Assembly: GCF_011044975.1 (NCBI RefSeq) | Contig: NZ_JAAKZV010000032.1 | Coordinates: forward strand, 1 to 48,961 | Direction of reading: 5' to 3' | DNA: 48,961 bases | Origin: Streptomyces coryli | Lineage (GTDB): Bacteria > Actinomycetota > Actinomycetes > Streptomycetales > Streptomycetaceae | Part shown: piece after piece, positions 25,612-34,399 of the stretch | How the letters are laid out: each line of letters opens with the position of its first letter | How positions within the stretch are numbered: position 1 is the first letter of the stretch | The notes under the pieces: model-generated | The model's input: the letters and a program-made list of their open reading frames with translations, nothing else | Told to the model about the DNA's origin: nothing | The model's database searches: none | Program-made: the position numbers and the translations under genes

Positions 25612-27057
25612 GTGACAGCTCTGCATACCGCGATAGCCATCCTTCTGGTTGTCCTGCTCATCCTGGTGCCCAAGGTGGAACCGGTGATCGCCCTGGTCAT
25701 CGGCTCGCTCTACCTCGGCATCGCCGCCGGCCTCGGCTTCGAGGGCACCATCGAGACGATCGTGGCCGGCTTCGGCGACATCATGGCGGAGGTGGGCCTG
25801 CTCATCGGCTTCGGCGTGCTGCTCGGCTCGCTCCTGAACTCCATGGGGGCGCTGCAGAAACTCGTCGAAAAGCTGCTGCGCATCCTGGGCCCGGGCAAGC
25901 TGCCCTACGCCCTCGCCGGCGCCCTGAGCGCCGTCTTCCCGTCGATCTACGTGGACGTCCAGCTCGTCCTCGCCGCCCCGCTCGCGAAGCGCGCGGCGCC
26001 GCGCATGGGGCGTTACGGCCTGCCCATGATGGGCGGCGCGCTGAGCGCGGGCATCCTCGTCGGCTACGTCTTCGTGGTGCCGGGCCTCGGCACCCTGGCG
26101 GTCGCCGGACTGCTGCACGTGCCGCTGAGCACGATGCTCGTGTACGGCTTCGCCCTCGGCCCGCTCGCCGCGCTGCTGACCACCTTCCTGTTCGGGCGGC
26201 TGCTGCGGCGCGGCTTCTGGAACCCGGAGACCGACGAGGTCCCGGAGGAGCCGGACGACGCGGAGAACGGCGGCGCGGCAGGTAGCTCCGGCGGGGCGGC
26301 CGGCGGGGGCGGGGAGCCCGTAATCAAGGACGGGGCTGTCGCAACGGCCGCCGCCACCTCCACCACCTCCGCCACCGGCGAGCCGGACTCCCACCGCCCG
26401 CTGCCGCCGCTGTACCTCTCCCTGCTGCCGATCATCGTCCCGCTGCTGCTCATCGCCACCGGCGCCATCGCCGACGCCGCGGGCGTGAAGTCGGACCTGC
26501 TCACCTTCCTCGGCAACCCGGCCTTCGCCCTCTTCGCCGGTCTCGTCGGCGCGTACGCCCTGGCGCGGTGGGTGCACACCGGCGAGCGGGTGGACCGGGC
26601 GATGACCGAGGGCTTCCACAGCACCGGGCAGATCCTGCTCGTGACCGGCGTGGGCGGCTCGCTGGGCGCGGTCATCGGCAAGACCGGCCTCGACAAGGTG
26701 CTCTCCGACATGTTCTCCGCCGACGCCGGCATGTCCACCGTGGTGACGATCCTGCTGGTCTGGCTGGTCGCGGCGCTGCTGCACCTGGCCATCGGCTCCA
26801 TCGGCGTCGCCGCGATCGCCGCCGCCGGGATCATCGCCCCGATCATGGGCGACCTGGCCGTGCCGCCCGCGGTGCTGGCCCTGGCGATCGGCTCGGGCTC
26901 GCTCTTCGCGCTGCAGGTGAACAGCAACTTCTTCTGGATGTTCCAGCCGCTCCTCGGGGTGACCACCAGGGGCGCGCTCAAGGCGCTCACCTTTGTGACC
27001 TCGCTGGCATCGGTCGTATCGCTGGTGCTGGTCATCGCCGTGAGCTTCGTGGTGTAA
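25612..27057 (+). CDS. GntP-family hydroxy-acid permease
   Basis: 481 residues, about twelve membrane segments. The fold matches gluconate/H+ symporters of the GntP group: GSLLNSMGALQKL and SAVFPSIYVDVQLVLAAPLAK in the first half, and VTGVGGSLGAVIGKTGL and QVNSNFFWMFQPL in the second. A low-complexity Gly/Ala/Thr loop of about 50 residues joins the halves. These carriers import gluconate or other hydroxy or keto acids. GTG 25612 has GAGAGGA six bases upstream. It heads a cotranscribed set with CoA-transferase, lyase and LysR genes, so the substrate is probably a hydroxy-(di)carboxylate. Confidence 0.88.
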   Translation: MTALHTAIAILLVVLLILVPKVEPVIALVIGSLYLGIAAGLGFEGTIETIVAGFGDIMAEVGLLIGFGVLLGSLLNSMGALQKLVEKLLRILGPGKLPYALAGALSAVFPSIYVDVQLVLAAPLAKRAAPRMGRYGLPMMGGALSAGILVGYVFVVPGLGTLAVAGLLHVPLSTMLVYGFALGPLAALLTTFLFGRLLRRGFWNPETDEVPEEPDDAENGGAAGSSGGAAGGGGEPVIKDGAVATAAATSTTSATGEPDSHRPLPPLYLSLLPIIVPLLLIATGAIADAAGVKSDLLTFLGNPAFALFAGLVGAYALARWVHTGERVDRAMTEGFHSTGQILLVTGVGGSLGAVIGKTGLDKVLSDMFSADAGMSTVVTILLVWLVAALLHLAIGSIGVAAIAAAGIIAPIMGDLAVPPAVLALAIGSGSLFALQVNSNFFWMFQPLLGVTTRGALKALTFVTSLASVVSLVLVIAVSFVV

Positions 27058-27080
27058 GCAAGTCCGAGAGAAAGAAGCAC

Positions 27081-28256
27081 ATGCAACCCCTCCGCGGCAT
27101 CACCGTCGTCTCGCTCGAGCAGGCCATCGCCGCTCCGTACGCCACCCGCCAGCTCGCCGACCTCGGCGCCCGTGTGATCAAGGTGGAGCGTCCCGGCACC
27201 GGCGACTTCGCTCGCGCCTACGACAGCCGGGTGCGCGGGCTCAGCTCGCACTTCGTGTGGGTCAACCGCAACAAGGAGTCGCTCACCCTCGACATCAAGG
27301 ATGAGCAGGGCATGGACGCGCTGCGCCGGCTGCTCGCCGACGCCGACGTATTCGTGCAGAACCTGGCGCCAGGGGCGGCCGAGCGCGCCGGTCTCGGCTG
27401 GGCCGAACTGCACGCCGCTCACCCGGAGTTGATCGTCTGCGACATCTCCGGTTACGGCGCCCCGGGCCCGTACGCCACCTCGAAGGCGTACGACCTGATG
27501 GTGCAGAGCGAATCCGGGCTGCTGTCGGTGACCGGCACGGCCGAGGAGATGGCGAAGGTGGGCATCTCGGCGTCCGATATCGCCGCCGGGATGTACGCGT
27601 ACAGCGGGATCCTCGCCGCCCTGCTGGAGCGCGGCCGCACGCGTGAGGGCGTGCATGTCGACGTATCGATGCTGGAGGCCACGGTGGAGTGGCTGGGCTT
27701 CCCGCTGTACTACGCGTACGACGGTGCCGAGCCGCCGCCACGGGCGGGCGCGGCGCACGCGACGATCTATCCGTACGGACCCTTCACCGCCGGGGACGGC
27801 AAGGTCGTCATGATGTGCGTCCAGAACGAGCGCGAGTGGGCGGCGTTCTGCGAGCGCTTCCTGCGGCGGCCCGAGCTGGCGACGCACCCGGACTACGCCG
27901 GCAACGCCGCCCGTAACGCGCACCGGGAGGCCCTGGGCGCGCTGATCTCGGCGCGCTTCGCGGAGCTCACCGCCGCCGAGGCCGTCGGGCTGCTGGCGGC
28001 CGTCCCGGTGGCGCACGCCCGGGTGAACTCGCTGGCCGAGGTGTGGGAGCACCCGCAGCTGGCCGCCCGCGGCCGCTGGCACCAGGTGCAGACCCCGGCG
28101 GGGCCGATATCCGCCCTGGCCCCGCCGGGACTGGTCGACGACGCCCCGCGGATGGACCCGGTGCCCGGCCTCGGCGAGCACACCCGGGCCATCCTCGCCG
28201 AGGCGGGCCTGACGGACGCCGAGATCGACGAGCTCACCGCCCGGGGGGCCGCATGA
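27081..28256 (+). CDS. Family III (CaiB/BaiF) CoA-transferase
   Basis: 391 residues. It transfers CoA from a donor such as succinyl-CoA to a carboxylic acid. Family blocks are present: LRGITVVSLEQAIAAPYATRQLADLGARVIKVE, then VNRNKESLTLDIK, and the catalytic Asp in the YDLMVQSESGL block (SKAYDLMVQ). It starts 23 bases after the GntP stop and overlaps the CitE-like start by four bases. Close homologues act on itaconate, citramalate, mesaconate or malate. With a lyase following directly, a beta-hydroxydicarboxylate substrate is the simplest reading; this is inference. Confidence 0.9.
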   Translation: MQPLRGITVVSLEQAIAAPYATRQLADLGARVIKVERPGTGDFARAYDSRVRGLSSHFVWVNRNKESLTLDIKDEQGMDALRRLLADADVFVQNLAPGAAERAGLGWAELHAAHPELIVCDISGYGAPGPYATSKAYDLMVQSESGLLSVTGTAEEMAKVGISASDIAAGMYAYSGILAALLERGRTREGVHVDVSMLEATVEWLGFPLYYAYDGAEPPPRAGAAHATIYPYGPFTAGDGKVVMMCVQNEREWAAFCERFLRRPELATHPDYAGNAARNAHREALGALISARFAELTAAEAVGLLAAVPVAHARVNSLAEVWEHPQLAARGRWHQVQTPAGPISALAPPGLVDDAPRMDPVPGLGEHTRAILAEAGLTDAEIDELTARGAA

Positions 28257-29077
28257 CCGGCGTGGCAGATCAGCTCGCCACGGCGGTGAGCTGGCTGTTC
28301 GTGCCGGCCACCCGTCCCGACCGGTTCGCGAAGGCGGCCGGCAGCGGCGCCGACGCCGTCGTCATCGACCTCGAGGACGCGGTGGCCGCCGGCGACAAGG
28401 CGGCGGCCCGCGACCGGCTGCGCGCGGCCTGGCCCGGGGACGTCGCCGTGCCGGTGACGGTACGGATCAATGGCCCGCGGACCGCGGACTTCGCCGCGGA
28501 CCTGGCCGTCTGCCGGGCGCTGGCTCCCGCGGCCGTCGTGCTGCCCAAGACCGAGTCGGCGGCGCAGGTGCGGGAAGCGGCCGAGGCGAGCGGCGCGCCC
28601 GTGCTCCCGCTGATCGAGTCCGCGCGCGGCCTGGTCGGCCTCGACCGCATCACCGCAGAACCCGGCTGTGTCCGGCTGCTCCTCGGCAGCATCGACCTCG
28701 CCCTCGATCTCGGCATATCCGACGACCGGGCGCTCGACTCCGCGCGGGCCGACCTGGTCCGCTGGTCGGCGGCGAACGGACTGCCCGCACCCGTGGACGG
28801 CGTGACCACGGCCGTCCGCGACCCGGACGCCGTAGCGGCGGCGACCGCCCGCGCCCGCGGCTGGGGCTTCGGCGGCAAGCTGTGCGTCCACCCGGCGCAG
28901 GTGCCGCAGGTGCACGCCGCCTTCGCGCCCGCCGAGGACGAGGTGACGTGGGCCCGGCGGGTGCTCGCCGCAGGTCACGACGGAGCCGCGGCCGTGGACG
29001 GTGAGATGATCGACCGGCCGGTCGTCGAACGCGCGCGCCGCGTCATCGCGCAGGCCGCGCGGCACACCGCCGCGTGA
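28253..29077 (+). CDS. CitE-like acyl-CoA lyase (malyl/citramalyl-CoA lyase type)
   Basis: 274 residues. These Mg2+-dependent TIM-barrel enzymes cleave beta-hydroxyacyl-CoAs such as malyl-CoA or citramalyl-CoA into acetyl-CoA and a 2-oxoacid. [13 protein letters not shown] carries the CoA-binding start, VVIDLEDAV the first acidic residue, [10 protein letters not shown] the metal Glu, [13 protein letters not shown] the metal Asp, and [12 protein letters not shown] the late CoA-binding motif. It is too short and lacks the partners (CitD, CitF) expected of a citrate lyase complex. The ATGA overlap with the CoA-transferase gene implies the two enzymes act in sequence. Confidence 0.9.
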   Translation: MTGVADQLATAVSWLFVPATRPDRFAKAAGSGADAVVIDLEDAVAAGDKAAARDRLRAAWPGDVAVPVTVRINGPRTADFAADLAVCRALAPAAVVLPKTESAAQVREAAEASGAPVLPLIESARGLVGLDRITAEPGCVRLLLGSIDLALDLGISDDRALDSARADLVRWSAANGLPAPVDGVTTAVRDPDAVAAATARARGWGFGGKLCVHPAQVPQVHAAFAPAEDEVTWARRVLAAGHDGAAAVDGEMIDRPVVERARRVIAQAARHTAA

Positions 29078-29116
29078 TCGAGACCTCGGAGCGGGAAGGC
29101 GGCACCGGACACCACC

Positions 29117-30046
29117 GTGGACATCGCCCAGCTACGCGACTTCATCGCCGTCGTCGACGCCGGCAGCCTGTCCCGCGCCGCCGGCGTGCTGCACGTATCG
29201 CAGCCCGCGATCAGCCAGCGCATGGCCCAGCTCGAGGCGCACCTCGGCGTCCGGCTGCTGGACCGCGGCCCGCGCGGCGTACGCCCCACATCGGAGGGCC
29301 GGACGCTCTACCGGGACGCGCAGCAGCTGGTGCGGCAGTTCGACCGCCTCGCGCAGGACATCACCGGCGGCCGGCAGCCGGTGCACGGCCCGGTCGCGAT
29401 CGGCCTGCCCACGACGGTGACCGCGCCACTCGCCCCCGCCCTGTTCTCGTGGGTACGCGCCCGCTATCCCGGCATCCACCTGCAGGTCTTCGAGTCGATG
29501 AGCGGTTACGTCCACGAGCTGCTGCTCGCCGGCCGGCTGGACCTGGCCGCCGTCTTCCGCGAGGACGACGCGCCACGCCCGGCGGAGCTGCCGCTTTACT
29601 CGGAGGAGCTCTACCTGATCGGCCAGCCCGAGCCGGCGCCGGAGAGCGCGGACGAGGTGTCGCTGCTCGATCTGCGGCAGGTGCCGCTGGTGACGCCGGG
29701 GGCGCGCAGCAATCTGCGGGCGCTGGTGGACCGGGCCTTCGCCGCTCACGGCCTGGTGCCCGTCAACATCGGCGACGTGGAATCACTCGGAACGCTGATC
29801 CGTATCGCGGAGAGCGGCGAGGCCTGCACGATCCTGCCGCGCTCGGTGGTCGCGGGCCATGGCGACCCGCGCCGCCTGGGCGTCCGCCGCATCGTGGATC
29901 CCGTGCTGCGCCGCCATATCGCCGTGCGTACGGCCACGGACAGCTACGAGCCGCGCGACACCGTCGTGGCGGTCCGCCGGGGCATCGTGGAGGTCACCGG
30001 AGAGCTCGCCGCCGCGGGCCGTTGGCCGGGAATTCACCTGGTCTGA
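29117..30046 (+). CDS. LysR-family transcriptional regulator
   Basis: 309 residues. An N-terminal winged helix-turn-helix ([32 protein letters not shown]) is followed by a two-lobe effector domain with the usual [16 protein letters not shown] start. It resembles the Nac/Cbl-like branch. Start GTG 29117. It lies 39 bases downstream of the CitE-like gene on the same strand, instead of the commoner divergent position, so it would be co-expressed with the GntP-CoA-transferase-lyase genes. It probably responds to their substrate. Confidence 0.9.
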   Translation: MDIAQLRDFIAVVDAGSLSRAAGVLHVSQPAISQRMAQLEAHLGVRLLDRGPRGVRPTSEGRTLYRDAQQLVRQFDRLAQDITGGRQPVHGPVAIGLPTTVTAPLAPALFSWVRARYPGIHLQVFESMSGYVHELLLAGRLDLAAVFREDDAPRPAELPLYSEELYLIGQPEPAPESADEVSLLDLRQVPLVTPGARSNLRALVDRAFAAHGLVPVNIGDVESLGTLIRIAESGEACTILPRSVVAGHGDPRRLGVRRIVDPVLRRHIAVRTATDSYEPRDTVVAVRRGIVEVTGELAAAGRWPGIHLV

Positions 30047-30156
30047 CGGAGCCGAGGTGCGGGGTGTGCGTCAGCTCGGGTCGCAAACCGGGTACGCTGC
30101 TTGGTCGGCGGCGTCATATGGCGGGCGTTGCGAAGATCGAGGAGATAGGTCGTTTC

Positions 30157-31194
30157 ATGCTGATTGCTCAGCGTCCCTCGCTGACCGAAGAGGTCGTCGA
30201 GGAATACCGGTCCCGGTTCGTCATCGAGCCGCTGGAGCCGGGCTTCGGTTACACCCTTGGCAACTCGCTCCGGCGAACGCTTCTGTCCTCGATCCCGGGT
30301 GCGGCGGTCACGTCCATCCGCATCGACGGCGTCCTGCACGAGTTCACCACCGTGCCGGGCGTCAAGCAGGACGTCACCGACCTCATCCTGAACATCAAGC
30401 AGCTGGTGGTGTCGAGCGAGCACGACGAGCCGGTCGTGATGTACCTGCGCAAGCAGGGCCCCGGCGTCGTCACCGCCGCCGACATCGCGCCGCCGGCCGG
30501 TGTCGAGGTCCACAACCCGGACCTGGTCCTGGCCACGCTGAACGGCAAGGGCAAGCTCGAGATGGAGCTGACCGTCGAGCGCGGCCGCGGCTACGTCTCC
30601 GCCGTGCAGAACAAGCAGCTCGGCCAGGAGATCGGCCGCATCCCGGTCGACTCCATCTACTCGCCGGTGCTCAAGGTCACGTACAAGGTCGAGGCCACCC
30701 GAGTCGAGCAGCGCACCGACTTCGACAAGCTGATCGTCGACGTCGAGACCAAGGAGGCCATGCGTCCGCGCGACGCCATGGCGTCCGCCGGCAAGACCCT
30801 GGTCGAGCTCTTCGGCCTGGCCCGCGAGCTCAACATCGACGCCGAGGGCATCGACATGGGCCCGTCCCCGACCGACTCGGCGCTGGCGGCCGATCTGGCG
30901 CTGCCGATCGAGGAGCTGGAGCTCACGGTCCGCTCCTACAACTGCCTCAAGCGCGAGGGCATCCACTCCGTGGGTGAGCTCGTGGCGCGCTCCGAGGCCG
31001 ATCTGCTCGACATCCGTAACTTCGGATCGAAGTCGATCGACGAGATCAAGGAAAAGCTCACCGGCATGGGCCTGGGCCTCAAGGACAGCGCCCCCGCCGG
31101 CTTCGACCCGACCGCCGCCCTCGGCGCCGCGGCCCCGTTCAGCGCGGCGGCGGACGACGGCGACGCGGGCTTCGCGGAGACCGAGCAGTACTGA
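30157..31194 (+). CDS. rpoA: DNA-directed RNA polymerase alpha subunit, stand-alone gene
   Basis: 345 residues, full length. The N-terminal dimerisation domain includes [22 protein letters not shown]. The C-terminal domain [23 protein letters not shown]...[11 protein letters not shown] keeps the residues that contact UP-element DNA (Arg, Asn, Cys, Gly, Lys, Ser, equivalent to E. coli R265, N268, C269, G296, K298 and S299). It looks fully functional. Normally rpoA lies between rpsD and rplQ; here the neighbours are a LysR gene and a GNAT-kinase gene, so this is probably a second copy. GGAG is 12 bases before ATG 30157. An in-frame ATG at 30118 would add residues not seen in the family. Confidence 0.95.
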   Translation: MLIAQRPSLTEEVVEEYRSRFVIEPLEPGFGYTLGNSLRRTLLSSIPGAAVTSIRIDGVLHEFTTVPGVKQDVTDLILNIKQLVVSSEHDEPVVMYLRKQGPGVVTAADIAPPAGVEVHNPDLVLATLNGKGKLEMELTVERGRGYVSAVQNKQLGQEIGRIPVDSIYSPVLKVTYKVEATRVEQRTDFDKLIVDVETKEAMRPRDAMASAGKTLVELFGLARELNIDAEGIDMGPSPTDSALAADLALPIEELELTVRSYNCLKREGIHSVGELVARSEADLLDIRNFGSKSIDEIKEKLTGMGLGLKDSAPAGFDPTAALGAAAPFSAAADDGDAGFAETEQY

Positions 31195-31202
31195 TTCACC
31201 TC

Positions 31203-31249
31203 CGGCCCGGTGGCTGCGCACGGCACACGCCGTGTGGGTCACCGGGCCG
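31203..31249 (+). terminator. Nested hairpin after rpoA
   Basis: The outer stem CGGCCCGGTG (31203-31212) pairs with CACCGGGCCG (31240-31249). The inner stem CACGGC (31219-31224) pairs with GCCGTG (31229-31234). It begins eight bases after the stop and ends 24 bases before the next start, so it probably terminates rpoA transcription. Confidence 0.75.
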
Positions 31250-31273
31250 AGGCATGTCCAGGGGGGACCTGTG

Positions 31274-32743
31274 ATGGCGGAAATCGGATCCGACGCCTGG
31301 CCGCCGGTCCCGATCAGGACCGAGCGGCTCGTGCTGCGTGAGGCGGAGGCGCGGGACCGGGCGGCGTTCGTCGAGCTGTTCACGTCGCCGGAGGTGAACG
31401 CCTACCTGGGCGGGCCTCGCGCGCGCGAGGAGTGCGAGCGGACGCTGCCTGAGATACCTGGGCAGCGTCCTGGCGTTTTCGTCATCGAGCTCGACGGCGC
31501 AATGATCGGCACGGTCGAGCTCAACCGCCGCGACGGAGAGCGCCGGAGCCGGGTCCGTCCGGACGCCGGGGAGGCCGAGCTGGGCTATCTGCTCCTGCCG
31601 GAGGCCTGGGGATACGGATACGCCGCGGAGGCGTGCGCGGCGGTGCTCGGCTGGTATGCCGAGGCGCTGCCGGGCGAGCCGGTGGTGCTCTGCACCCAGA
31701 CCGCCAATGCCCGCTCCATGCGGCTCGCGGCGAAGCTGGGCTTCACCGAGGCGCATCGCTACGAGGCGTGGGGCGCCCCGCAGTGGATGGGCGTGTGGAC
31801 CCCGCCCAGGGGATGGGGTGCGACGCGGGCCTGGGTGGAGAAGGGGCTGGCCGAAGGGGAGCGCATCGAGGCAGTCGCGCGGTTGCGTGGGGGCTGGACG
31901 TCCGAGATGCGGCGGGTGGATGTCTGCGGGCCGGGAGGGCGGCGGTCGCTGGTGTTGCGGTCGTTCGTGAAGCCTTTCTATCTGCGGCATGCGGAGGGGC
32001 TGCTGAGTCGTGAGGCGGACGTTCTGCGGCTGCTTGCCGGGACGGATGTGCCGGCGGCCGGGCTGGTGGCCGTGGATGCGGTCGCGGAGTGCTGCGACCA
32101 TCCTTCCCTGCTGATGTCCCACCTCCCCGGGACCCTGCGCCTGGGTGATGCGGGCGCCGACACGCGCGCCGACTTGCTGGCCCGCCAGCTGTTGCGTATC
32201 CACCGGCTGCCGGTGACGGCCGGGGACCGGCCTCGGGCCTATCAGGCGTGGACCTCTCCCGAGCGGGTGAGCGTGCCCGCCGAGACCGAGCGGCCCGAGC
32301 TGTGGCAGCGGGCCGTGGACGTGATCCGGCGCGAGCCTCCCGCGTATCAAGGCAGCTTCCTGCATCGCGACTTTCATCCCGGCAATGTCCTCTTCACGGG
32401 CGACGGCGACAGTCTGCGGATCAGCGGCGTCGTCGACTGGGTGGAGACCTCCTGGGGCCCGGTCGATCTGGACGTGGCGCATTGCTCGACGGCCCTGGCG
32501 CTGCTGCACGGCGTGTCCGCGGGCATGGACTTCGCCGACCGCTACGCAGCCGCGGGAGGGGTGCTGACCGCGGACCGCGCCGATCATCTGTACTGGCGGC
32601 TGCTGGACGCCCTGGCCTTCGCCCCGGACGGCGAGAAGGTCGCCGTCCCCTGGCGCGAGACGGGCCGTGCCGACCTGACCCCCGCGCTGCTGACCGGGCG
32701 GCTGGAGGGATATCTCTACGCCCTCTTCGACCGCTACGGCTGA
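31274..32743 (+). CDS. Bifunctional GNAT acetyltransferase-APH-fold kinase
   Basis: 489 residues in one uninterrupted frame. Residues about 10-175 are a RimJ/RimL-type GNAT domain (RTERLVLREAEARDRAAFVELF; GYLLLPEAWGYGYAAEA; NARSMRLAAKLGFTEAHRYE). After a short Pro-rich linker (GVWTPPRGWG), residues about 190-489 are an APH-fold kinase with HRDFHPGN at 364-371 and a VVDWVETSWGP metal segment. The order, acetyltransferase then phosphotransferase, is that of the AAC(6')-APH(2'') aminoglycoside-resistance enzyme, but the sequence motifs are those of ordinary actinobacterial relatives. Substrate unknown. GGGGGGA six bases upstream supports ATG 31274. Confidence 0.85.
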   Translation: MAEIGSDAWPPVPIRTERLVLREAEARDRAAFVELFTSPEVNAYLGGPRAREECERTLPEIPGQRPGVFVIELDGAMIGTVELNRRDGERRSRVRPDAGEAELGYLLLPEAWGYGYAAEACAAVLGWYAEALPGEPVVLCTQTANARSMRLAAKLGFTEAHRYEAWGAPQWMGVWTPPRGWGATRAWVEKGLAEGERIEAVARLRGGWTSEMRRVDVCGPGGRRSLVLRSFVKPFYLRHAEGLLSREADVLRLLAGTDVPAAGLVAVDAVAECCDHPSLLMSHLPGTLRLGDAGADTRADLLARQLLRIHRLPVTAGDRPRAYQAWTSPERVSVPAETERPELWQRAVDVIRREPPAYQGSFLHRDFHPGNVLFTGDGDSLRISGVVDWVETSWGPVDLDVAHCSTALALLHGVSAGMDFADRYAAAGGVLTADRADHLYWRLLDALAFAPDGEKVAVPWRETGRADLTPALLTGRLEGYLYALFDRYG

Positions 32744-32807
32744 CGATGATTTTTCGGCGTTGCCGGAGTCAGTACGGGCGTCAGCTCGACTCACCTTGGA
32801 GGACGCC

Positions 32808-33152
32808 ATGGCGCTGGACCTGTTCGCCGGCATTCCCGTGACCGATTACGCCGCGGCGCTGCCGTGGTACCAGCGGTTCTTCGGGAGGGAGCCGTCGTTT
32901 CTGCCGAATGCCATCGAGGCGGTGTGGGAGGTGGCCGAGCATCGCTACATCTACATCGTGGAAGACGCGGAACGGGCGGGGAACGCCCTTGTGCTGTCGT
33001 TCGTGGAAGACCTCGACGCCCGCGTCGCCGAGGTCTCCCGGCGCGGCATCGAACCCGCGAAGCGGGAGTCGTTCGACGGTGGCGTGAGCAAGGTGATCTA
33101 TCAGGACGCGGATGGCAATGAGATCAGCCTCGGCGGGGGCGGCGCGGGCTGA
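32808..33152 (+). CDS. VOC-family (glyoxalase/bleomycin-resistance-like) protein
   Basis: 114 residues, one beta-alpha-beta-beta-beta unit pair. It begins LFAGIPVTDYAAALPWYQRFFGREPSF, the standard VOC opening, and ends YQDADGNEISLGG, where the terminal Glu is the usual metal ligand. VOC proteins are metal-dependent isomerases or dioxygenases, or bind drugs without changing them; the substrate cannot be told. GGAGG (32798-32802) lies five bases before ATG 32808. Confidence 0.85.
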   Translation: MALDLFAGIPVTDYAAALPWYQRFFGREPSFLPNAIEAVWEVAEHRYIYIVEDAERAGNALVLSFVEDLDARVAEVSRRGIEPAKRESFDGGVSKVIYQDADGNEISLGGGGAG

Positions 33153-33181
33153 AAAATCTCGGCACGGATGTCGAGAACGGT

Positions 33182-33215
33182 GTGGCCGCTCCGTCCCAGG
33201 GGCAGGAGCGGCCAC
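33182..33215 (+). terminator. 11-bp hairpin between VOC and PNPOx-like genes
   Basis: GTGGCCGCTCC (33182-33192) read with GGAGCGGCCAC (33205-33215), allowing a register shift of one base, gives an 11-bp stem with a loop of about 12 bases. It lies 30 bases after the VOC stop and just before the next ribosome site, so it is a likely terminator or leader structure. Confidence 0.5.
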
Positions 33216-33247
33216 CGTGGCCGCTCGGCCGTCAGGAGGCCCCCGCC

Positions 33248-33751
33248 ATGACGAACGACCAGGTCACCGAGACCCTCAACCGCCCGCTGAGCCAGGAGCT
33301 GCTGGCCCGCGACCTCTGCCGCCTGGCCTACATGGCCAAGGACGGGACACCGCGCAACATCCCGATCGCCTTCGCCTGGAACGGCAGGGAAGCCGTGATG
33401 TGCACATCGAAGAACGCCCCGAAGCTGGCCTCACTCCGCCGCAACCCGGCCGTCGCCATCACGATCGACACCGAGGTGCATCCACCCAAGATCCTGCTCG
33501 TCCGCGGCACCGTCGAGCTCGATGAGGTCGACGGCATTCCGGAGGAGTACCTGGAGATGAACGGCTCCTACGAGATGACGGCCGAGCAGCGGGTCGAGTG
33601 GGAGGCCGAGGTCCGCTCGCTCTACGACGGCATGGTCCGCATCGTGATGACGCCGACGTGGGCGAAGCTGATCGACTTCGAGACGACCTTGCCCAGCGCC
33701 GTGGAAGAACTCATCCGGCAGCGCGCGGAACGTCTACGGCACAAGGGCTGA
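33248..33751 (+). CDS. Pyridoxamine 5'-phosphate oxidase-fold flavin/F420-binding protein
   Basis: 167 residues with the split beta-barrel fold of PNPOx-like proteins: LARDLCRLAYMAKDGTPRNIPIAFAWNG, KLASLRRNPAVAITIDTE and ILLVRGTVELDEVD. In actinomycetes such proteins bind FMN or F420 and reduce or sequester small molecules; none of the vitamin B6 active-site residues can be confirmed. It is cytoplasmic. AGGAGG (33234-33239), eight bases upstream, fixes ATG 33248. Confidence 0.85.
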   Translation: MTNDQVTETLNRPLSQELLARDLCRLAYMAKDGTPRNIPIAFAWNGREAVMCTSKNAPKLASLRRNPAVAITIDTEVHPPKILLVRGTVELDEVDGIPEEYLEMNGSYEMTAEQRVEWEAEVRSLYDGMVRIVMTPTWAKLIDFETTLPSAVEELIRQRAERLRHKG

Positions 33752-33895
33752 TCCGTCCCTTTCCAGGCCCCGGTCGGCACCTGTGATCACCGGTGCACCG
33801 GCGTACGGTCTCGGCCCTGGGCAGGGGGAACGACCGGCGACGGCGCTCATAACCGGCCCGTCAACCGATCGTTTCTGAACACAGGGGGAACTCTT

Positions 33896-34399
33896 ATGCG
33901 CAAGCGCCCTGCCATCATCGCGGCCACCGCCATTTCGGCCGGCGCCCTGGCGGCCCTTCTCATACCCGCCCCGGCGCAGGGCGCCGAGTACACCTCGGCC
34001 TTGAAGCTGCGCGGCGTCCAGTACAACGCCCCCGGCAGCGACGACAACCGCTGCACCGGCGGCAACACGCGCGAGGAGTACCTCACGATCAAGAACTACT
34101 CGTCCTCCACGACGGTCAACCTCAAGGGCGACTCCATCAAGGACGCCACCGGCAACCGCTTCGTGTTCCCCGCGAACCACTACCTCCAGCCCGGCGACTA
34201 CGTGCGCCTGCGCGGCGGCAACGGCACCGACTCCGACACCAAGAACGTGGTCTACCGCGACAACTGCAACTTCATCTGGAACAACAGCGGCGACACGATC
34301 TACCTGTACAAGGACACGGGCGCCCGCGCGGACGTGCACTCGTACACCAAGGGCGGCTCCGACGCGGACGGCAACGGCTACGTCGGCTTCCACGGCTAA
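33896..34399 (+). CDS. Secreted lamin-tail-domain protein
   Basis: 167 residues. The signal peptide (RKRPAIIAATAISAGALAALLIPAPAQGA, shortened here to its core AATAISAGALAALL) is followed by a single lamin-tail beta-sandwich. Recognisable landmarks are LKLRGVQYNAPG, EEYLTIKNYSSSTTVNLKG, HYLQPGDYVRLRGG, NFIWNNSGDTIYLY and GYVGFHG. It is probably exported as a small stable domain, with binding partner unknown. GGGGGA eight bases before ATG 33896 supports the start. The stop overlaps the convergent oxidoreductase stop by four bases. Confidence 0.85.
   Translation: MRKRPAIIAATAISAGALAALLIPAPAQGAEYTSALKLRGVQYNAPGSDDNRCTGGNTREEYLTIKNYSSSTTVNLKGDSIKDATGNRFVFPANHYLQPGDYVRLRGGNGTDSDTKNVVYRDNCNFIWNNSGDTIYLYKDTGARADVHSYTKGGSDADGNGYVGFHG

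Noticed and set aside
30118-30156. Alternative rpoA start at ATG 30118
   Set aside because: It would add [13 protein letters not shown] before the universally conserved MLIAQRPS start and would include the likely ribosome site GGAG in the coding region.
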